Of a DNA stretch of 64,000 nt, positions 59,298-64,000 are shown piece after piece; the stretch's first letter is position 1, and every line of letters begins with the position of its first letter. Under the pieces are notes generated by a model. That model saw only the letters and a list, made by a program, of their open reading frames with translations, had not been told where the DNA came from and ran no database searches. Made by a program: the position numbers and the translations under genes. This DNA comes from Verrucomicrobium sp. BvORR034 (GTDB taxonomy: Bacteria; Verrucomicrobiota; Verrucomicrobiia; Verrucomicrobiales; Verrucomicrobiaceae): NCBI RefSeq assembly GCF_000739635.1, contig NZ_BATQ01000049.1, forward strand, positions 1 to 64,000, read 5' to 3'.

Positions 59298-60302
59298 ATG
59301 GTCATTCGTAAAAAAGCACACGCGCGCGCCGGCTTGGTCGGCAATCCATCCGACGGATATTTTGGGAAGACCATCTCCTTTGTGATCCGGAACTACGAGG
59401 CGGAAATCGTCCTGTTCGAAACACCGGAACTGACGATTGAGCCGAGTGACCGTGACCATTCGGTCTTTCCCAGCATCGGTCAGCTGGCGCGAGACGTGGC
59501 CCAGTTTGGTTACTACGGTGGCATCCGCCTGCTCAAGGCGACGGTGAAGCGCTTCCACGACTACTGCTCGAAGGAAGGCATCGCCCTGCATGACCGCAAC
59601 TTCACCCTTCGCTACAGCAGCAACATCCCTCCGCAGGTGGGCATGGCAGGCAGCAGCGCGATCATCTGCGCCTGCCTGCGCGCGCTCATGGAGTTCTACG
59701 GAGTCGAGGAGCAGATTCCCAAGCACATTCAGCCCAGTCTGGTGCTCAGTGTGGAGAATGACGAACTGGGGATTCCAGCCGGCCTGCAGGATCGCGTCAT
59801 CCAGGTGTATGAGGGGGTGGTCTTCATGGACTTCAACCGCGGCCACATGGAAACCTATGGCCACGGCATCTACGAGGAGCTGGATCCGACCCTCCTGCCG
59901 AACGTGTATGTGGCCTACACAAAGCGCCTGAGCGAGGGGACGGAGGTCTTTCACAACGACATCCGCAGTCGTTGGAATCGCGGAGAACGGGAAGTGGTGT
60001 CTGCCATGTACCAGTGGGCAAATCTTGCCGAACGGGTGAAGGAGATGCTGCTCGCGGGAAGAGGGCGGGAAATCGGACCGCTTCTCAACGAGAACTTCGA
60101 TCTGCGTCGCCGGCTCTATAAGATCAGTCCGGGAAATCTGGAAATGGTGGACATCGCCCGCGACGTGGGGGCCAGCGCCAAGTTCACCGGGAGCGGTGGA
60201 GCGATTGTCGGCACCTTTGAGGATGAAGCCATGTTTGGCAGGCTGGTGGAGGCATTCCGCAGCCGGGACATTGAGGTGATCAATCCTCAAATCCTCCCCT
60301 GA
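59298..60302 (+). CDS. GHMP kinase, glucuronokinase-like
   Basis: A 334-residue GHMP kinase. HARAGLVGNPSDGYFGKTISF at the start, NIPPQVGMAGSSAI (ATP loop), ELGIPAGLQDRVIQVYEG in the middle and GASAKFTGSGGAIVG near the end closely follow the plant glucuronokinase (GLCAK) sequence pattern as I recall it. That enzyme makes glucuronate-1-phosphate from glucuronate. The next gene, 39 nt on, is a UTP-sugar-1-phosphate uridylyltransferase, which fits a UDP-glucuronate salvage route. Other GHMP sugar kinases are possible. Confidence 0.75.
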   Translation: MVIRKKAHARAGLVGNPSDGYFGKTISFVIRNYEAEIVLFETPELTIEPSDRDHSVFPSIGQLARDVAQFGYYGGIRLLKATVKRFHDYCSKEGIALHDRNFTLRYSSNIPPQVGMAGSSAIICACLRALMEFYGVEEQIPKHIQPSLVLSVENDELGIPAGLQDRVIQVYEGVVFMDFNRGHMETYGHGIYEELDPTLLPNVYVAYTKRLSEGTEVFHNDIRSRWNRGEREVVSAMYQWANLAERVKEMLLAGRGREIGPLLNENFDLRRRLYKISPGNLEMVDIARDVGASAKFTGSGGAIVGTFEDEAMFGRLVEAFRSRDIEVINPQILP

Positions 60303-60341
60303 TTCCAGCAACCTTTCACGTCAGACCGAGAACGATTCATC

Positions 60342-61223
60342 ATGACTGCTAAAGTGCGCAAAGCCGTGATCCCGGCCGCCGGGTTCGGCACCCGTTTCCT
60401 CCCCATCTCCAAAGCGGTGCCCAAGGAGATGCTCCCAGTGGTGGACAAGCCGGTGATCCAGTATGTGGTGGAGGAAGCTGTCGCGAGTGGCATCACTGAC
60501 ATCCTGCTGATCATCAGCCGCGGCAAACGGTCGATCGAGGAGCACTTCATCGCCAACCCCGAACTGGAAGCAGATCTGGAGGCGAAGGGGCGTCACGAGA
60601 CGCTGGCGGAACTGCGGCAACTGCAGTCCCTGGCGCGGATCCATTACGTGTTTCAGCCCAAGATGGGCGGTCTGGGGGATGCGGTGCGCTGCGCCCGGGA
60701 GCATGTGGGGGCTGAACCCTTCGCGGTGCTGCTGGGGGACGCGCTGGTCTCGCCTACGGATGGCGCGAAGCCAGTGCTGCGGCAGTTGCTGGATGTGCAT
60801 GAGCGCCATGGCGGCTCCACCGTTGCGCTGGAAGAAGTGCCGGCAGAGAAGGTAAGCCGGTATGGCATTCTGGGTGGCGCTGAGATCGAGCCCGGGGTGT
60901 TTAAAGCGGACAAATTTGTGGAGAAGCCCAGTCCTGCGGAGGCTCCCTCCCGGCTGGCGGTGTCGGCCCGCTACATCCTTTCGCCTTCCATCTTCGAGCA
61001 ACTGGAGCAGACCCCGACCGGCAAGGGCGGAGAACTGCAACTGACCGATGCCATGGCGGCACTGATGCAGCGGGAGGCTCTCTACGGCGTTCGCTACGCG
61101 GGGCGGAGGCATGATATCGGCAACAAGCTCGATTTCGTGAAAGCCAATCTCTGGTGGGGCCTGCAGCGGGAGGATATGCGCGAGGAACTGAAGCGTTATC
61201 TGGCCGGATTGCTCGAACAGTAG
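60342..61223 (+). CDS. galU: UTP--glucose-1-phosphate uridylyltransferase (GalU)
   Basis: A 293-residue nucleotidyltransferase: IPAAGFGTRFLPISKAVPKEMLP (UTP loop and metal site), DKPVIQYVVEEAVASGI, LLGDALVSPTDGAKP and VEKPSPAEAPS are GalU motifs. It makes UDP-glucose, or another UDP-sugar if selective. Located 39 nt behind the glucuronokinase-like gene and upstream of the oxidoreductase/lpxB pair. Confidence 0.93.
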   Translation: MTAKVRKAVIPAAGFGTRFLPISKAVPKEMLPVVDKPVIQYVVEEAVASGITDILLIISRGKRSIEEHFIANPELEADLEAKGRHETLAELRQLQSLARIHYVFQPKMGGLGDAVRCAREHVGAEPFAVLLGDALVSPTDGAKPVLRQLLDVHERHGGSTVALEEVPAEKVSRYGILGGAEIEPGVFKADKFVEKPSPAEAPSRLAVSARYILSPSIFEQLEQTPTGKGGELQLTDAMAALMQREALYGVRYAGRRHDIGNKLDFVKANLWWGLQREDMREELKRYLAGLLEQ

Positions 61224-61296
61224 GGGGATAGGCGGCCTTTCGCCGCACCCCTTTTCACTTGCGGCTGCATCCCCCGCTGGCCAACATGCGCGACAC

Positions 61297-62235
61297 ATGA
61301 GTGATCGTATCAAAGTTGGAGTCGCCGGAGTCGGTGCCATGGGGAAGAACCACGCCCGCGTGCTGTCTGGTCTGCCCGGGGCGCAACTGACGGCGATCTA
61401 TGATCTGGACCGGGCTCGCGCCGAAGAGCTGGCGTCCCTCTACGGTGCCAAGGCGGTGACCACTCTGGAAGAACTCGCCGCGGAAGTGGACGCTGCGGCG
61501 GTGGCGGTTCCCACCATTGCCCACCGTCAGGTGGCGGGCTTCCTGCTCGAGCAGGGGAAGCACGTGCTGGTGGAAAAACCGCTCAGCGAGTCCCTCACCG
61601 AGGCTCAAGAACTGGTGGCTTTGGCGGATGCAAAGGGGCTGGTGCTGCAGGTGGGGCACATTGAGCGATTCAACCCGGTGATGAAGCAACTGGAGAGCCG
61701 GATGCAACAGCCGCGCTTCATTGAGGCCACCCGGCTTTCTCCTTTCCCGAACCGGAGCATGGACATCGGCGTGGTGCTGGATGTGATGATCCATGACCTT
61801 GAGATCATTCTGCACCTTGTGCGCTCGCCCGTAGTAAGCGTGGATGCTGTGGGAGTGCCGGTGCTGACTCGGCGGGAGGATATTGCCAATGCGCGCCTGC
61901 GCTTCGCCAATGGCTGTGTGGCCAACGTCACCTCCAGCCGCGTGAGTGACAAGAAGATGCGGAAGATTCAGGTCTTCCACGGGGAAGGCTACATCTCGCT
62001 CGACTACCAGGAGCAGTCCGGGCACATGTATCGCCGCGAGGGCATGGGGATCGCCCGTGAGGATGTGCCGGTGGAGAAGGATGAGCCCCTCAAGCTGGAA
62101 CTCGCCGCCTTCGTGGATTGTGCCCGGCAGGGCGCGACGCCGGTGGTGAGCGGGCAGCAGGGAACAGAGGCGCTTAAGCTGGCGATTTTGATCACGCAGG
62201 CCATTGAGAAGAACGAGCCGGTGCACTTGTCATGA
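61297..62235 (+). CDS. Gfo/Idh/MocA-family oxidoreductase coupled to lpxB
   Basis: A 312-residue cytosolic enzyme: VGVAGVGAMGKNHARVL (NAD loop), VEKPLSESLTEAQ (catalytic Lys region), GHIERFNPVMKQL and DVMIHDLEIILHLV. No signal peptide, unlike the member at 36754. Its stop overlaps the lpxB start by 4 nt (ATGA), implying a role in lipid A or UDP-amino-sugar synthesis. Homologues near lpx genes include GnnA, which oxidises UDP-GlcNAc at C3; a GnnB aminotransferase is not in view, so the exact reaction is open. Confidence 0.88.
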   Translation: MSDRIKVGVAGVGAMGKNHARVLSGLPGAQLTAIYDLDRARAEELASLYGAKAVTTLEELAAEVDAAAVAVPTIAHRQVAGFLLEQGKHVLVEKPLSESLTEAQELVALADAKGLVLQVGHIERFNPVMKQLESRMQQPRFIEATRLSPFPNRSMDIGVVLDVMIHDLEIILHLVRSPVVSVDAVGVPVLTRREDIANARLRFANGCVANVTSSRVSDKKMRKIQVFHGEGYISLDYQEQSGHMYRREGMGIAREDVPVEKDEPLKLELAAFVDCARQGATPVVSGQQGTEALKLAILITQAIEKNEPVHLS

Positions 62236-63380
62236 GAAAGCTTTTTCTCCTGGCGGGCGAGATCAGCGGGGACACGCACGGCTCCGGATTGATGCGCAGT
62301 CTCCTCGAACTTTCGGGTGGGGAAGAGGTGCGGTTCTACGGCTACGGTGGCCCCCAGATGAAAGAGGTGGGCGGTGACGCCATGCTCGACTGGGTGGAGG
62401 ATGCCGGTGTGGTGGGCCTCTGGGAGGTCCTCAAGGTTTACGGCTGGTTCAAGCAGAAGATGGCCGATGCCCTGGCCATTGTGGCCCGCGAGAAACCGGA
62501 TGCGGTGATCCTGGTGGACTATCCCGGCTTCAATCTGCGTCTGGCAAAGTCTCTCCGCGACGCCGGCTACGACCGCCCGATCATCTACTACATCAGCCCG
62601 CAGGTGTGGGCCTGGAAGAAGGGCCGCGTGAAGACGATGGCTCAACTGCTGGATCTGATGATCTGCATCTTCCCGTTTGAGAAGGAGCTATATGAGAAGA
62701 GTGGTCTCAAGACGGAATTTGCCGGGCATCCCATGGTGGACCGCGTCAAATCCCTGACCAAAAACATCTCGCGTCAGCTGGACCTGGTGGGGTTCTTTCC
62801 CGGAAGCCGCGCCAATGAAGTGCGGCGCCTTTTCCCGACCTTGATCCAGACGGCCCAACGCCTGCAATCGCAGCGGCCGGGGACACGGTTCGTGGTAAGT
62901 GCAGCCAATGCCAGGCTGGCAGGTCTCATGCAGGAGCTGGCGGACGCTGTGGGCTTCCCGGAAGCGAAGGAGTGGATCGAGATCGGCACCGTGTATGATC
63001 TCATGCAACAGGTGCAGGTGGGCGTGGTGGCCAGTGGCACGGCGACACTGGAGTCTGCCTGTTTTGGCATGCCTTACATTCTGGTGTATCAAGTCAACCC
63101 GCTCACTTACGTGGTGGGCAGGGCGGTGATGCGTATCAAGTTCCTCGGCATCGTGAACATCCTGGCGGGACGTCAGGTGGTGAAGGAGATGGTGCAGGGC
63201 GACTTCCGCCCCGAGCCGCTGGCCGCAGGCGTGCTGGAACTGATGGACGAGGGCGAGGCCCGGAAAAGCCTGCTCCAGGACCTGCGGGAGACCGTGGGGC
63301 GACTGGGAGAGGGCGGTGCCTACCAAAGGGCTGCGCAGGCCGTCTGGGAGCAGGTGGCGCAGGCCCCAGTCAAAGCGTAA
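62232..63380 (+). CDS. lpxB: Lipid-A-disaccharide synthase
   Basis: A 382-residue GT19 glycosyltransferase. LLAGEISGDTHGS at the start, VDYPGFNLRLAK, ISPQVWAWKKGRV, FAGHPMVDR, GFFPGSRANEVRRLFP and ASGTATLESACFGMPYILVY are the family motifs. It joins UDP-2,3-diacylglucosamine with lipid X to form the lipid A disaccharide. Its presence shows a lipopolysaccharide-bearing outer membrane. Confidence 0.95.
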   Translation: MRKLFLLAGEISGDTHGSGLMRSLLELSGGEEVRFYGYGGPQMKEVGGDAMLDWVEDAGVVGLWEVLKVYGWFKQKMADALAIVAREKPDAVILVDYPGFNLRLAKSLRDAGYDRPIIYYISPQVWAWKKGRVKTMAQLLDLMICIFPFEKELYEKSGLKTEFAGHPMVDRVKSLTKNISRQLDLVGFFPGSRANEVRRLFPTLIQTAQRLQSQRPGTRFVVSAANARLAGLMQELADAVGFPEAKEWIEIGTVYDLMQQVQVGVVASGTATLESACFGMPYILVYQVNPLTYVVGRAVMRIKFLGIVNILAGRQVVKEMVQGDFRPEPLAAGVLELMDEGEARKSLLQDLRETVGRLGEGGAYQRAAQAVWEQVAQAPVKA

Positions 63381-63416
63381 GATAAGAATGTCCTTGCAGC
63401 GAGCATCCTCGAATCC

Positions 63417-64000
63417 ATGAACCAGGAAGAATCAGATCCAGCCTCCCAGATCACCCCTTCAGGACGTCTGGTGCGTCTTTTTGTCAGCGGATTGCCCTGG
63501 GGGCTGGTGTTGATGGGGGCTTTGTCTTTCGTGTTTTACTTCAACAAGAAGAACAAGCCTGAGGTGCAGCCCTCGCAGTTTGCGGCCATTCTCCGGCGCG
63601 ACCTGAACACGCCTGATTTTGAGCGGTACCAGCGCATCTTGGGCAGGGATCTGGGGGAGCGTTCCCTGCGTCACGCCGAGAACCTGGAGGCGGCTGCCGC
63701 GTTCATGGAGTCCACCATGGGCCCGGACAACATGGGACACGGAGTGGTGAGACAGGAGTTCACGGCGGGAGACAAGACGATGGAAAACATCATGGTGCCG
63801 CTGATGGGCAAAGCCAAAGCGGAGGAGGCGGTGCTGGTGCTGGCACCGCTGGACACCACCGAGGCCAACGCTCCTGATGAAGCGGCCCCGCCTGCCGCCC
63901 TCCTCGGCATTGCTCACAGCTTCGCAGGTGATCCTCAGCCCCGCACGATTGTCTTTCTGGCCGCGCCCAATGGACTGTCCACCCGCGATGATGCGAACGG
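63417..64000 (+). CDS. Membrane-anchored M28-like protein, partial
   Basis: An open frame from ATG 63417 to the window end (at least 194 residues). It has an N-terminal membrane helix (LPWGLVLMGALSFVFYF) and a periplasmic domain beginning RYQRILGRDLGERSLRHAENLEAA. The part AVLVLAPLDTTEANAPDEAA then ALLGIAHSFAGD and RTIVFLAAPNG follows the M28 aminopeptidase fold, but the metal-binding H-x-D reads PLD and the bridging Asp is not clear. It may be an inactive M28-like domain. The 3' part is missing. Confidence 0.6.
   Translation, partial: MNQEESDPASQITPSGRLVRLFVSGLPWGLVLMGALSFVFYFNKKNKPEVQPSQFAAILRRDLNTPDFERYQRILGRDLGERSLRHAENLEAAAAFMESTMGPDNMGHGVVRQEFTAGDKTMENIMVPLMGKAKAEEAVLVLAPLDTTEANAPDEAAPPAALLGIAHSFAGDPQPRTIVFLAAPNGLSTRDDAN

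Noticed and set aside
59160-60311. 383-codon reverse open frame opposite the glucuronokinase-like gene
   Set aside because: Antisense of a clear GHMP kinase; its His/Asp-rich sequence is typical of shadow translation.

Overview
The window looks like a chromosomal segment of a Verrucomicrobiota bacterium (order Verrucomicrobiales, Verrucomicrobium/Prosthecobacter-like). This is inferred from gene content: a PVC-type heme-binding CxxCH protein, a DUF1080 protein, a Tat-exported Gfo/Idh/MocA protein next to a sugar isomerase, a bacterial AP2-domain protein, Gram-negative envelope genes (lpxB, lgt) and many small secreted proteins of unknown function. GC is high, so most large gene-free frames are antisense shadows. 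I saw no tRNA, rRNA, CRISPR array, transposase or phage gene.

Layout. 1-354: nucleotidyltransferase remnant with an in-frame stop. 674-5908: small type II fatty-acid/polyketide-like cluster (ACP, ketoreductase, a ketosynthase-like subunit without the catalytic Cys, a ketosynthase, and a divergent AMP-dependent ligase). 6298-17846: accessory-looking stretch of small secreted or membrane proteins, with a VOC protein, an NlpC/P60 hydrolase, an L,D-transpeptidase and an M28 peptidase. It carries most copies of a 40-bp dispersed intergenic repeat. 18030-29476: housekeeping and enzyme genes (FkbM methyltransferase, DUF1080, DUF167, AP2 protein, class IV aminotransferase, EamA transporter, an NDH-2/cNMP/CBS fusion, Lgt, a TraB-like protein, an authentic-looking formylglycine-generating enzyme, TatD). 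30035-43892: PVC cytochrome, SDR, LysM lipoprotein, sugar isomerase plus oxidoreductase, release-factor-like protein, thymidylate synthase, PQQ-propeller protein, phosphoesterase, and a one-polypeptide amino-sugar kinase/MurNAc-6-P etherase.

44094-53824: heavy-metal efflux block (periplasmic protein, TolC-like protein, membrane-fusion protein, HME-type RND pump, two small periplasmic proteins, P1B ATPase) ending in a gene broken by one frameshift and two amber codons. 54184-58087: reverse-strand set (secreted Gly-rich protein, ferritin-like diiron protein, IspH, winged-helix regulator, membrane protein). Two near-identical palindromes ACTTTG-N5-CAAAGT lie in front of the membrane-protein gene and ispH, suggesting a small local regulon. 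58287-64000: deoC, a plant-type glucuronokinase homologue beside galU, an oxidoreductase translationally coupled to lpxB, and a partial M28-like membrane protein running off the end.

The leads I rate highest are the palindrome/winged-helix/ispH arrangement, the kinase-MurQ fusion, the glucuronokinase-GalU pair, the NDH-2 fusion with two sensory modules, and the decayed gene behind the P-type ATPase. All functional statements rest on motif recognition by eye; no database search was run.
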